DNA of 64,000 nucleotides from Rubrivivax sp. (lineage in GTDB: Bacteria; Pseudomonadota; Gammaproteobacteria; Burkholderiales; Burkholderiaceae_C), in contig JAHBZT010000001.1 of assembly GCA_019635315.1 (NCBI GenBank), positions 1,038,001 through 1,102,000 of the forward strand, given 5' to 3'. Positions 51,737 to 59,842 of the stretch are shown one piece after another. A program made the translations under genes and the position numbers. Position 1 is the first letter of the stretch. Every line of letters starts with the position of its first letter. Below the pieces are notes generated by a model. It saw nothing but the letters and a program-made list of their open reading frames with translations, was not told the DNA's origin and searched no databases.

Positions 51737-53434
51737 ATGCTGCAGACCTACACCTGGCCGCGTTATGCCTACCGGCGGCCGGCGGAACTGGACCACGGCG
51801 GCGAGCGCCGCGTGCCGCTGGTCGTCGTCGGCGCCGGGCCGGTGGGGCTGGCGGCGGCGATCGACCTCGCGCAGCACGGCCAGCCGGTTGTGCTGCTGGA
51901 CGACGACGACACCGTCAGCGTCGGCTCGCGCGGCGTGTGCTACGCCAAGCGCACGCTGGAGATCCTGGACCGCCTGGGGGTGGGCGAGCGTGTCGTCGCC
52001 AAGGGCGTGACCTGGAATGTCGGGCGCACCTTCCACCGCGAGCGCGAGGTCTTCTCGTTCAACCTGCTGCCCGAGGCCGGCCACCACCGCCCGGGCATGG
52101 TCAACCTGCAGCAGTACCACCTGGAGCAGTACCTGGTCGAGCGTGCGGCGGACCTGCCGGGCCTGGACCTGCGCTGGCGAAACCGCGTCGTGCAGGTCAC
52201 GCCGCAGGCCGACCACGCCGCCGTCGAGGTCGAGACCGCCGACGGCCGCTACACGCTGCGCGCCGACTGGCTGGTCGTCGCCGACGGCGCGCGCAGCCCG
52301 ATCCGCCGCGCGCTCGGGCTGGACATCGAGGGCAAGGTCTTCCAGGACCGCTTCCTGATCGCCGACGTGGTGCTCGACGGCGAGCCCTTCGCGGCCGACG
52401 CGACCGAGCGCCGCTTCTGGTTCGCGCCGACCTTCCACCGCGGCGAGAGCGCGCTGCTGCACCGCCAGTCCGACCAGGTCTGGCGCATGGACTTCCAGCT
52501 CGGCTGGGACGCCGACCCCGAGGCCGAGAAGCAGCCCGAGCGCGTGCTGCCGCGCATACGCGCCGCGCTCGACAGCATGGGCTTCCCGGACATGGGCTTC
52601 CGGCTCGAGTGGACCAGCGTCTATACCTTCCAGTGCCGGCGCATGGCCCGGTTCCGCCACGGCCGGCTGCTCTTCGTCGGCGACGCGGCGCACCAGGTCT
52701 CGCCCTTCGGCGCGCGCGGCGCCAATTCCGGCATCCAGGACACCGACAACCTGGCCTGGAAGCTGGACCTCGTGCTGCGCGGCCGCGCGCCGGACACGCT
52801 GCTGGACAGCTACGACCGCGAGCGCTGCGCCGCCGCCGACGAGAACCTGCAGTGCAGCACGCGCGCCACCGACTTCATGACGCCCAAGAGCCGCGCCGCG
52901 CAGGTCATGCGCGACGCCGTGCTCTCGCTGGCCGCCGAGCAGCCGTTCGCGCGCGTGCTGGTCAACAGCGGGCGCCTGTCGGTGCCGGCGACGCTGCGCG
53001 ACTCGCCGCTGAATACGCCGGACGGCGACGACTTCGGCGGCTGGATGCTGCCCGGCGCGCCGCTGGACGATGCGCCGGTGCTCGCGGCCGACGGCCGCGC
53101 GGGCTGGCTGCTCGCGCACATCGGCGGCGGCTTCGTGCTGCTGCACTTCGGCTGGCCCGCGCCGGCGCAGCACGACGCGCTGGCGGCGCTGGCACAGGCC
53201 GAGGTGCCGGTGCGCACGCTGGTCGTGCTGCCGCCGGGCAGCCGCGTGCCGGCGGCCGTGCCGCCCTGGGCCGACGTGGTGATCGACCGCGACGACCTGG
53301 CGGCGACGCGCTGCGACGCCAGCCCCCGCACCGCCTACCTGCTGCGCCCGGACCAGCATGTGGCCGCACGCTGGCGCGAGGTCGACGCCGCGGCCGTGCG
53401 CCGCGCGCAGGCGCGCGCCTGCGGCCGGGCGTGA
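51737..53434 (+). CDS. FAD-dependent aromatic monooxygenase (MhpA/PHBH-like)
   Basis: This is a 565-residue flavoprotein. The FAD site is VVVGAGPVGLAAAIDLA, and VVADGARSPIRRALG is the second FAD motif. LLFVGDAAHQVSPFGARGANSGIQD is the GD-type motif of group A aromatic hydroxylases. The C-terminal thioredoxin-like domain (about 430-565) matches MhpA and MobA types. It would use NAD(P)H and O2 to hydroxylate a phenol. Its place just before hmgA suggests it makes homogentisate from a 3-hydroxyphenylacetate-type compound, but this is inferred. The start is after GGGGAGCCGGGGCA. Confidence 0.88.
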   Translation: MLQTYTWPRYAYRRPAELDHGGERRVPLVVVGAGPVGLAAAIDLAQHGQPVVLLDDDDTVSVGSRGVCYAKRTLEILDRLGVGERVVAKGVTWNVGRTFHREREVFSFNLLPEAGHHRPGMVNLQQYHLEQYLVERAADLPGLDLRWRNRVVQVTPQADHAAVEVETADGRYTLRADWLVVADGARSPIRRALGLDIEGKVFQDRFLIADVVLDGEPFAADATERRFWFAPTFHRGESALLHRQSDQVWRMDFQLGWDADPEAEKQPERVLPRIRAALDSMGFPDMGFRLEWTSVYTFQCRRMARFRHGRLLFVGDAAHQVSPFGARGANSGIQDTDNLAWKLDLVLRGRAPDTLLDSYDRERCAAADENLQCSTRATDFMTPKSRAAQVMRDAVLSLAAEQPFARVLVNSGRLSVPATLRDSPLNTPDGDDFGGWMLPGAPLDDAPVLAADGRAGWLLAHIGGGFVLLHFGWPAPAQHDALAALAQAEVPVRTLVVLPPGSRVPAAVPPWADVVIDRDDLAATRCDASPRTAYLLRPDQHVAARWREVDAAAVRRAQARACGRA

Positions 53435-53450
53435 ACCACCGGAGCCCGCG

Positions 53451-53717
53451 ATGCAGCACCTGAATACCGACCCCAACTTCGGCATCCCCGGCGAGCGCTA
53501 CCGCCATGTCTACCTGCCCGGCGACGACTTCTACGAGATGCTGATCGCGGGCCACCGCGGGCTGGCCGACGCACAGAGCGAACTGCTCAATGCGCGGCTG
53601 ATCCTGCTGCTGGCCAACCACATCGGCGACCTGCGCGTGCTGAAGGAGGCGATCGCCGCCGCGCGCGCCGGCCTGGCCGCCGACAACGCCGACCACGACG
53701 AGAGCCCGACGAGATGA
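53451..53717 (+). CDS. DUF2783 small protein
   Basis: This is an 88-residue acidic protein with no signal peptide. It has the conserved YLPGDDFYEMLIAGHRGLADAQSELLNARLILLLANHIGDL, a two-helix block typical of DUF2783. In Burkholderiales this domain nearly always lies between an aromatic monooxygenase and hmgA, so it may help that monooxygenase. Its mechanism is unknown. It starts after CCGGAGCCCGCG and overlaps hmgA by 4 nt. Confidence 0.85.
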   Translation: MQHLNTDPNFGIPGERYRHVYLPGDDFYEMLIAGHRGLADAQSELLNARLILLLANHIGDLRVLKEAIAAARAGLAADNADHDESPTR

Positions 53718-55021
53718 GCGCCCCCGAACCTTCCCCGCTGACCGGCTTCGGCAACCACTTCGAGAGCGAGGCCGTGGCCGGCGCGCTGCCGGTGGGCCGC
53801 AACAGCCCGCAGCAGCCGCCGCTGGGGCTGTACGCCGAGCTGCTGTCCGGCGCCGCCTTCACCGCGCCGCGCGCCGACAACCGCCGCACCTGGATGTACC
53901 GGCGCCAGCCCAGCGTGGTCGCCGGCGCCTACGAGCCCTACGAGCAGCCGCACTGGAAGAGCGGCGCCGCCAGCGGCGAGCAGGCGCCGCCGGACCCGCT
54001 GCGCTGGCACCCGGTGGAGGTGCCGGCCGCGCCGGCCGACTTCGTCGACGGCATCCGCACCGTGGCCGCCAACGGCGACCCGGACGCGCATGTCGGCATC
54101 GCCGCCCACCTGGTGCTGTGCAACCGCTCGATGCAGCGCGCGCTGGTCAATGCCGACGGCGAGATGCTGCTGGTGCCGCAGCAGGGCGCGCTCGTGATCA
54201 CGACGGAGCTGGGCGTGCTGCGCGTCGTGCCGGGACAGATCGCGCTCGTGCCGCGCGGCATGGCCTTCAAGGTGGCGGTGGACGGGCCGACGCGCCTGTA
54301 CGTCTGCGAGAACCACGGCGCGCCGTTCCGCCTGCCCGAGCTGGGGCCGATCGGCAGCAACGGGCTGGCCAATGCGCGCGACTTCGTCGCGCCGCAGGCC
54401 GCCTTCGAGGCCGACGCCGGCGCCACCGAGATCGTGCGCCGCTACGGCGGCCGCTGCTGGCGCACGCGGGCGGCCTCGTCGCCGTTCAACGTCGTCGCCT
54501 GGCACGGCAACCTGGTGCCCTTCGCCTACGACACCGCGCGCTTCAACACCATCGGCACCGTCAGCTTCGACCACCCGGACCCCAGCATCTTCACGGTGCT
54601 GACCAGCCCCAGCGACACCCCGGGCACCGCCAACTGCGACTTCGTGATCTTCCCGCCGCGCTGGATGGTCGCCGAGGACACCTTCCGCCCGCCCTGGTAC
54701 CACCGCAACGTGATGAGCGAATTCATGGGCCTGGTGCTCGGCCAGTACGACGCCAAACCCGAGGGATTCCGTCCCGGCGGCATGAGCCTGCACAATGCCT
54801 TCGTGCCGCATGGGCCCGACGCCGAAGCCTTCGAGAAGGCGACGAACGCCGCGCTCGCGCCGCACAAGCTGGACCACACGCTGGCCTTCATGTTCGAGAG
54901 CCGCTGGCGCCTGCGGCCCACCGCCTGGGCGCTGCAGGGCGGGGCGCTGGACGGCGCCTACGCCGGCTGCTGGGCCGGCCTGGCGGACCGCTTCGCGGCG
55001 GGCCGCGCCGGGCCGCGCTGA
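53714..55021 (+). CDS. hmgA: Homogentisate 1,2-dioxygenase
   Basis: This is a 435-residue iron(II) dioxygenase that opens homogentisate to maleylacetoacetate. The N-terminus has LTGFGNHFESEA, GLYAELLSGAAFTAPR and the RTWMYRRQPS segment. The C-terminus has PPWYHRNVMSEFMGL (iron His and Glu), GGMSLHNAFVPHGPD and FMFESRWRLRPT. Length and motifs are complete. It is followed by fahA 38 bases later. The maleylacetoacetate isomerase gene maiA is not in this window. Confidence 0.97.
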   Translation: MSAPEPSPLTGFGNHFESEAVAGALPVGRNSPQQPPLGLYAELLSGAAFTAPRADNRRTWMYRRQPSVVAGAYEPYEQPHWKSGAASGEQAPPDPLRWHPVEVPAAPADFVDGIRTVAANGDPDAHVGIAAHLVLCNRSMQRALVNADGEMLLVPQQGALVITTELGVLRVVPGQIALVPRGMAFKVAVDGPTRLYVCENHGAPFRLPELGPIGSNGLANARDFVAPQAAFEADAGATEIVRRYGGRCWRTRAASSPFNVVAWHGNLVPFAYDTARFNTIGTVSFDHPDPSIFTVLTSPSDTPGTANCDFVIFPPRWMVAEDTFRPPWYHRNVMSEFMGLVLGQYDAKPEGFRPGGMSLHNAFVPHGPDAEAFEKATNAALAPHKLDHTLAFMFESRWRLRPTAWALQGGALDGAYAGCWAGLADRFAAGRAGPR

Positions 55022-55059
55022 ACGAGGGGCCGAGCCGGGCCGGGGAGGGCCCGATCGTC

Positions 55060-56442
55060 ATGACCGCGAATTCACCGACGACCCCGATGACGGCCGCCAA
55101 CGGCGTGCCCAACCCGGACCTCATCGACGCGACGCACGACCCGCACCGGCGCAGCTGGGTCGAGTCGGCCAACATGGCCGACAGCGACTTCCCGATCCAG
55201 AACCTGCCGCTGGGCCGCTTCCGCCGCCGCGCGCGCGGCGCCGGCGGCGTGGCCGAGCCCTGGCGTGCCGGGGTCGCGATCGGCAACTACGTCCTGGACC
55301 TGAGACTCGCCGCCGCGCAGTGCCCCTGGCCCGAGGATGTGCAGCCGCTGCTGGAGCCGCTGGCCGAGGGCGACCTGGCGGCCTTCATGGCGCTGGGCCG
55401 GCCGGCCTGGAAGCGCCTGCGCGCCGCGCTGTCCGAGGCGCTGACGCTGGACAGCGACCAGGGGCCCTTCCTGGAGCTGTGCCTGTGCCCGATCGGCGAC
55501 GCCGAGATGTCGCTGCCCTGCCGCATCGGCGACTACACGGACTTCTACGCCGGCATCCACCACGCGCTGGCGGTGGGCAAGCTGATGCGGCCCGACAACC
55601 CGCTGCTGCCCAACTACAAGTGGGTGCCGATCGGCTACCACGGCCGCGCCTCGTCGATCGGCCTCGGCGGCCAGGTCAGGCGCCCGCAGGGCCAGACGCG
55701 CAGCAGCGCGGTCGAGTCCGGCGGGCCGCCGCACTTCGGCCCCAGCCAGCGCCTGGACTACGAGCTCGAGCTGGGGCTGTGGGTCGGCGTCGGCAACGAG
55801 CTCGGCACGCCGGTGCCGATGGCGAAGGCCGAGGACCACCTGTTCGGCATCGGCCTGCTCAACGACTGGTCGGCGCGCGACATCCAGGGCTGGGAATACC
55901 AGCCGCTGGGGCCTTTCCTGGCCAAGAGTTTCGCGACCTCGGTCTCGCCCTGGATCGTCTCGTTCGAGGCGCTGGCGCCGTTCCGGCGGCCGGCCGTGCG
56001 CGCGGCCACCGAGCCGCAGCCGCTGCCCTACCTGGACAGCCCGTTCAACCGCGCGCACGGTGCGGTCGACATCCACCTCGCCGTCTTCCTGCAGACCGCG
56101 GCGATGCGCAAGGCGCGCATCCCGCCGGTGCAGCTGTCGCACAGCAACGCGATCGACGCCTGGTGGACGCCGGCCCAGCTGCTGGCCCACCACACCAGCA
56201 ACGGCTGCAACCTCGCCACCGGCGACCTGCTGGGCACCGGCACGCTGTCCGGGCCCGGGCCGGGGCAGGGCGGGTCGCTGCTGGAGCTGTCGGCGGGCGG
56301 CAAGTTCGCCATCGAGCTGCCGGGCGGCGAGACGCGCACCTTCCTGCAGGACGGCGACACCGTGATCCTGCGCGCCTTCTGCGAGACGCCGGGCGCGGTG
56401 CGCATCGGCTTCGGCGAGGTCGTGGGCACCGTCGTCGGCTGA
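55060..56442 (+). CDS. fahA: Fumarylacetoacetase
   Basis: This is a 460-residue hydrolase that splits fumarylacetoacetate into fumarate and acetoacetate. N-terminal SH3-like part: DSDFPIQNLPLGRFRRR. Catalytic part: DYTDFYAGIHHALAVGKLMRP (metal Asp and His), GYHGRASSIGLGG, LDYELELGLWVGVGNELGTPV and FGIGLLNDWSARDIQGWEYQPLGPFLAKSFATS. The C-terminal NLATGDLLGTGTLSGP and DGDTVILRAFC complete the barrel. The start lies after CGGGGAGGGCCCGATCGTC. It is the last gene of the operon. Confidence 0.97.
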   Translation: MTANSPTTPMTAANGVPNPDLIDATHDPHRRSWVESANMADSDFPIQNLPLGRFRRRARGAGGVAEPWRAGVAIGNYVLDLRLAAAQCPWPEDVQPLLEPLAEGDLAAFMALGRPAWKRLRAALSEALTLDSDQGPFLELCLCPIGDAEMSLPCRIGDYTDFYAGIHHALAVGKLMRPDNPLLPNYKWVPIGYHGRASSIGLGGQVRRPQGQTRSSAVESGGPPHFGPSQRLDYELELGLWVGVGNELGTPVPMAKAEDHLFGIGLLNDWSARDIQGWEYQPLGPFLAKSFATSVSPWIVSFEALAPFRRPAVRAATEPQPLPYLDSPFNRAHGAVDIHLAVFLQTAAMRKARIPPVQLSHSNAIDAWWTPAQLLAHHTSNGCNLATGDLLGTGTLSGPGPGQGGSLLELSAGGKFAIELPGGETRTFLQDGDTVILRAFCETPGAVRIGFGEVVGTVVG

Positions 56443-56523
56443 CGAATGGCCCGATAAGCGCGGGCGCTCGGCCCCTGATCGTGCGGCCGCGCGGTGCCCC
56501 GTGCGGCAGCATCGTCGGCGACG

Positions 56524-57648
56524 ATGGACGAGTTGCGCCCCGACGAGATCGCTGCCCGCGTGCTGGCCTGGCAGCACCGCGACCCGCTGGCGCGGCGCAT
56601 CCGCGCGTCGCAGGTGCAGTCCGTCGGCGTCGTCGCCTTGCCCTTCGCGGTCGTCGAGGGCGCTGACGAGGACGCCGCCGCGCCGGCCTTCAGCGAGGAC
56701 TTCATCGCGCCGCTGGCGCCGGCGCGCGTGGCGCGTTTCGCGGCGGCGCACGCCGTCGCCGCGCTGCCGCTGGCCGCGGGCACGCCCTTGCGCGAGGTGG
56801 CAGGCGATCCGCTGCCGGCCGGGCAGGTGGTGCGCCACCGCTTCCTGCTGACCGCGGCGATCGAGGCCGAAGGTCAACGCACCCGCGTGCTGCTCGGGCC
56901 GGCACCCGGCGCGCCGGTGCTCGGCCGCCGCCTGCCGGACCGACGGCGCCAGGGGCTGGCCGCGAGCGCGCTGGCCGGGCTGGCGCTGGCGGTTTTCGAC
57001 TGGACGGCCCTGCCCGGCGAAGCGCCGCCATCGCGGCCGGCGCCGGGCATCGCCGCCATGCCGCCGCCGGCGGCTCCGGCGATGCCGGAAGCGATCGCCG
57101 CCTCGGCGGCGGCCGCACCCGTGGCAGCGGTCGCATCGGCGGCGCCGGCCGCGTCCGCCGCCGTGGCCCTCGCGCCGGCGCCCGGGCCCGAGGCGCCGGC
57201 CTACGAGCGGCCGGCCGACGTCGAACCGCGCTGGGGCACCGTGAGCCTGCCGCCGCGCCCCCAGGTCGTGAAGCCGCTGCCGCGCCGGCGAACGGCGGCC
57301 GCCCCGCCCGCAGCCGCCGCGGCGGGGGCCGTCGCGGCCGCGGTGCCGGCGACAGCGAAGGCCTCGACGGCCGGCGCTGCGGCATCGCCACCGGCGATCG
57401 TGCTGCCGCCGCGCGGCGAGGTCTGGGCCGTGTCGACGCGGCTCGTGCGCACGCGCGCGGAGTCCGAACAGCTCGCGCATGCGATGCGCGCGCTCGTCGG
57501 CACGGACGGCGACGTGCAGGTCGAGGCGGTCGCGGTCGGCGCCGACTGGCGCGTCGCTGCCTGGCCCTTCCTGCGCCGCCGCGACGCCGAACGGACGCAG
57601 GCCATGCTGGCGGCGCGCGGCATGCGCGCCGAGGTCGTGGCCTTCTAG
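56524..57648 (+). CDS. SPOR-like protein, unknown function
   Basis: This is a 374-residue protein. The first 150 residues are soluble with two repeated alpha/beta stretches and end in QGLAASALAGLALAVFDW, too polar to be a clear membrane helix. A long Ala/Pro linker follows (about 160-300). The C-terminal 75 residues (EVWAVSTRLVRTRAESEQLAHAMRAL to LAARGMRAEVVAF) look like a SPOR peptidoglycan-binding fold. That would place it in cell division or envelope assembly, but there is no clear export signal. I regard the SPOR call as moderate. The neighbours do not help. Confidence 0.55.
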   Translation: MDELRPDEIAARVLAWQHRDPLARRIRASQVQSVGVVALPFAVVEGADEDAAAPAFSEDFIAPLAPARVARFAAAHAVAALPLAAGTPLREVAGDPLPAGQVVRHRFLLTAAIEAEGQRTRVLLGPAPGAPVLGRRLPDRRRQGLAASALAGLALAVFDWTALPGEAPPSRPAPGIAAMPPPAAPAMPEAIAASAAAAPVAAVASAAPAASAAVALAPAPGPEAPAYERPADVEPRWGTVSLPPRPQVVKPLPRRRTAAAPPAAAAAGAVAAAVPATAKASTAGAAASPPAIVLPPRGEVWAVSTRLVRTRAESEQLAHAMRALVGTDGDVQVEAVAVGADWRVAAWPFLRRRDAERTQAMLAARGMRAEVVAF

Positions 57649-57654
57649 AAGCCT

Positions 57655-57674
57655 GGGCGGCCGGACGGCCGCCC
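57655..57674 (+). terminator. Hairpin after the SPOR-like gene
   Basis: An 8-bp perfect stem GGGCGGCC / GGCCGCCC with a GGAC loop begins 6 bases after the stop codon. It has no T-tract. Confidence 0.4.
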
Positions 57675-57748
57675 CGCGCTGGCCCCGCTCGGGGACGCAG
57701 GCTCCCGGCCGCGGCCGGCGGCGCGCCGAGGCGTCGCGGTCGCCGGGC

Positions 57749-58288
57749 TCAGCCGCCCGCCAGCTCCCGCTCGTGCATCCACGCCGCGTGCCGCGGCGCG
57801 CGCCGGGTCTCGGCCCACTCGTCCAGCATCGCCCACTTGACCTCGTCGAGCCGGCGCAGCTGCTCCGGCGTTGCGGTGTCGGCCGCCAGCTCGACGCGGT
57901 GGCCGTTGGGGTCGAAGAAGTAGATCGACTGGAAGATCGTGTGGTCGGTCGGCCCGATCACCTCGATGCCCGCCGCCTGCAGCCGCGCCTTCGTGGCCGC
58001 GAGCGTGGCCAGGCCGTCGACCTTGAACGCGATGTGCTGCACCCAGTCCGGCGTATTCGTGTCGCGCCCCATCGCCGGCGAGTTCGGCAGCTCGAAGAAG
58101 GCCAGCACGTTGCCGCCGCCGGCGTCCAGGAAGACATGCATGTAGGGGTCGGGTGCATGCGTGCTGGGCACGCGGTCCTCGGCGATCGCGAGCACGAAGT
58201 CCATGCCCAGGTGCTCGCGGTACCAGCGCACGGTCTCGCGCGCGTCGCGGCAGCGGTAGGCGACATGGTGGATGCGTTGGCAGATCAC
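57749..58288 (-). CDS. VOC family (glyoxalase/dioxygenase-fold) protein
   Basis: This is a 179-residue protein with two VOC modules. IHHVAYRCRDARETVRWYREHLGMDFVL supplies the first metal His. MHVFLDAGGGNVLAFFELP, WVQHIAFKVD (His) and IYFFDPNGHRVELAAD (Glu) complete the metal site. A C-terminal extension follows, EWAETRRAPRHAAWMHEREL. It may be a ring-cleavage dioxygenase or isomerase. The GTG at 58288, 6 bases after GGAG, was chosen over an ATG 39 bases upstream. It diverges from narK1 across the FNR box. Confidence 0.85.
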   Translation of the reverse strand: MICQRIHHVAYRCRDARETVRWYREHLGMDFVLAIAEDRVPSTHAPDPYMHVFLDAGGGNVLAFFELPNSPAMGRDTNTPDWVQHIAFKVDGLATLAATKARLQAAGIEVIGPTDHTIFQSIYFFDPNGHRVELAADTATPEQLRRLDEVKWAMLDEWAETRRAPRHAAWMHERELAGG

Positions 58289-58353
58289 GGCGGTCTCCGG
58301 CAGGGTGGGGGGCGGCGGACCGGGCATGCTGCCCGCGCGCGCCGGCCGACGGC

Positions 58354-58367
58354 TTGACGCCGGTCAA
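58354..58367. promoter_or_regulatory. FNR/ANR/DNR-type box upstream of narK1
   Basis: The perfect dyad TTGACGCCGGTCAA fits the FNR consensus TTGAY-N4-RTCAA. It lies about 168 bases before the narK1 ATG and 66 before the VOC start. It predicts induction of nitrate respiration under low oxygen. Confidence 0.75.
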
Positions 58368-58393
58368 GCCGGGTGCGGAGCTAGTTCTTTCGA

Positions 58394-58418
58394 ACGAGGG
58401 CGGGTGTCGTGCCCTCGT
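58394..58418 (+). promoter_or_regulatory. Hairpin in the narK1 leader
   Basis: A perfect 8-bp stem ACGAGGGC / GCCCTCGT (58394-58401 with 58411-58418) with a 9-nt loop follows the FNR box. It lies in the untranslated leader about 110 bases before narK1. It may start near the transcript 5' end or act as an attenuator. Confidence 0.4.
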
Positions 58419-58528
58419 CCTTGTGGCGCGGCCCGGCTGGTCCGAAGGCGGATGGGCGGCGCGTGCCGGCGTGGCGAGGATCGCGGTGTCACGAGTCCAC
58501 ACAGCGTACCGCCCCGGAAAGGTCCGTC

Positions 58529-59821
58529 ATGAACGCCGCCCCGGCCCCCGCCGCCCCCCTCGACCGCCGCGCCTGGAGCGTGCTCGCGTCCAGCACGCTG
58601 GCCTTCACGGTCTGCTTCATGGTCTGGATGATGTTCGGCGTCATCGGCATCCCGATCAAGCAGCAGCTCAACCTCAACGCCACCGAGTTCGGCCTGCTGA
58701 CCGCCACGCCGGTGCTCACCGGCTCGCTGGTGCGCGTGCCGCTGGGCATCTGGACCGACAAGTACGGCGGCCGCATCGTGATGACCATCCTGATGGCCGC
58801 CACGGTGCCGGCGATCTGGCTGATGGCCTACGCCACCGAGTACTGGCACTTCCTGGTCATCGGCCTGTTCGTCGGGCTGGCCGGGGGTTCGTTCTCGGTC
58901 GGCACGCCCTACGTGGCGCGCTGGTTCCCGAAGAACCGCCAGGGCATGGCGATGGGCGTCTACGGCGCCGGCAACTCGGGCGCGGCGGTCAACAAGTTCA
59001 TCGCGCCGGCGCTGCTGGTGGCCTTCGGCTGGACCATGGTGCCGCAGGTCTACGCAGCCATCATGCTGGGAACGGTGATCGTGTTCTGGCTTTTCAGCCA
59101 CAGCGACCCGGCGCACCTGGTGCCCAGCAACACGCGCTTCGTCGACCAGCTGCAGTCGCTGAAGGACCCCAAGGTGCTCAAGTACTGCCAGTACTACAGC
59201 ATCGTCTTCGGCGGCTATGTCGCGCTGAGCCTGTGGATGGTGCAGTACTACGTCGGCGAGTACGGCCTGGACATCCGCGTCGCGGCGCTGCTGGCGGCCT
59301 GCTTCAGCCTGCCCGGCGGCGTGCTGCGCGCCATCGGCGGCTGGCTGTCGGACAAGTACGGCGCCCACCAGGTCACGTGGTGGGTGATGTGGGTGAGCTG
59401 GATCTGCCTGTTCCTGCTCAGCTACCCGCAGACCGACTTCACGATCCTCACCGTCGACGGGCCCAAGAGCTTCCACATCGGGCTCAACGTCTACACCTTC
59501 ACCGCGCTGATGTTCGTGCTGGGCATCGCCTGGGCCTTCGGCAAGGCCAGCGTCTTCAAGTACATCAGCGACGACTACCCGAAGAACATCGGCACCATCA
59601 GCGGCATCGTCGGCCTGGCCGGCGGGCTGGGCGGCTTCGTGCTGCCGATCCTGTTCGGCGCGCTGATGGACTTCACCGGCATCCGCTCCAGCGCCTTCAT
59701 GCTGATGTACGGCGTGGTCTGGGTCTCGCTGATCTGGATGTACTGGACCGAGGTGCGCAAGACCGAGGTCATGGGCGCCAACGCCCCCGCCTCGCCGCTG
59801 GCCCAAGGCGGCGCGCGCTGA
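58529..59821 (+). CDS. narK1: NarK1-type nitrate/proton symporter
   Basis: This is a 430-residue 12-helix MFS transporter. Signatures are GVIGIPIKQQLNLNATEFGLLTATPVLTGSLVRVPLGIWTDKYGGR, LVGLAGGSFSVGTPYVARWFP and KNIGTISGIVGLAGGLGGFVLPI. The conserved Arg and the nitrate-signature Gly-rich stretches support nitrate uptake. It is the first gene of narK1-narK2-narK3-narG and starts after GGAAAGG. It is likely activated by FNR and NarL. Confidence 0.93.
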   Translation: MNAAPAPAAPLDRRAWSVLASSTLAFTVCFMVWMMFGVIGIPIKQQLNLNATEFGLLTATPVLTGSLVRVPLGIWTDKYGGRIVMTILMAATVPAIWLMAYATEYWHFLVIGLFVGLAGGSFSVGTPYVARWFPKNRQGMAMGVYGAGNSGAAVNKFIAPALLVAFGWTMVPQVYAAIMLGTVIVFWLFSHSDPAHLVPSNTRFVDQLQSLKDPKVLKYCQYYSIVFGGYVALSLWMVQYYVGEYGLDIRVAALLAACFSLPGGVLRAIGGWLSDKYGAHQVTWWVMWVSWICLFLLSYPQTDFTILTVDGPKSFHIGLNVYTFTALMFVLGIAWAFGKASVFKYISDDYPKNIGTISGIVGLAGGLGGFVLPILFGALMDFTGIRSSAFMLMYGVVWVSLIWMYWTEVRKTEVMGANAPASPLAQGGAR

Positions 59822-59842
59822 ACGCAGCGCAGGAGTCCCCGC

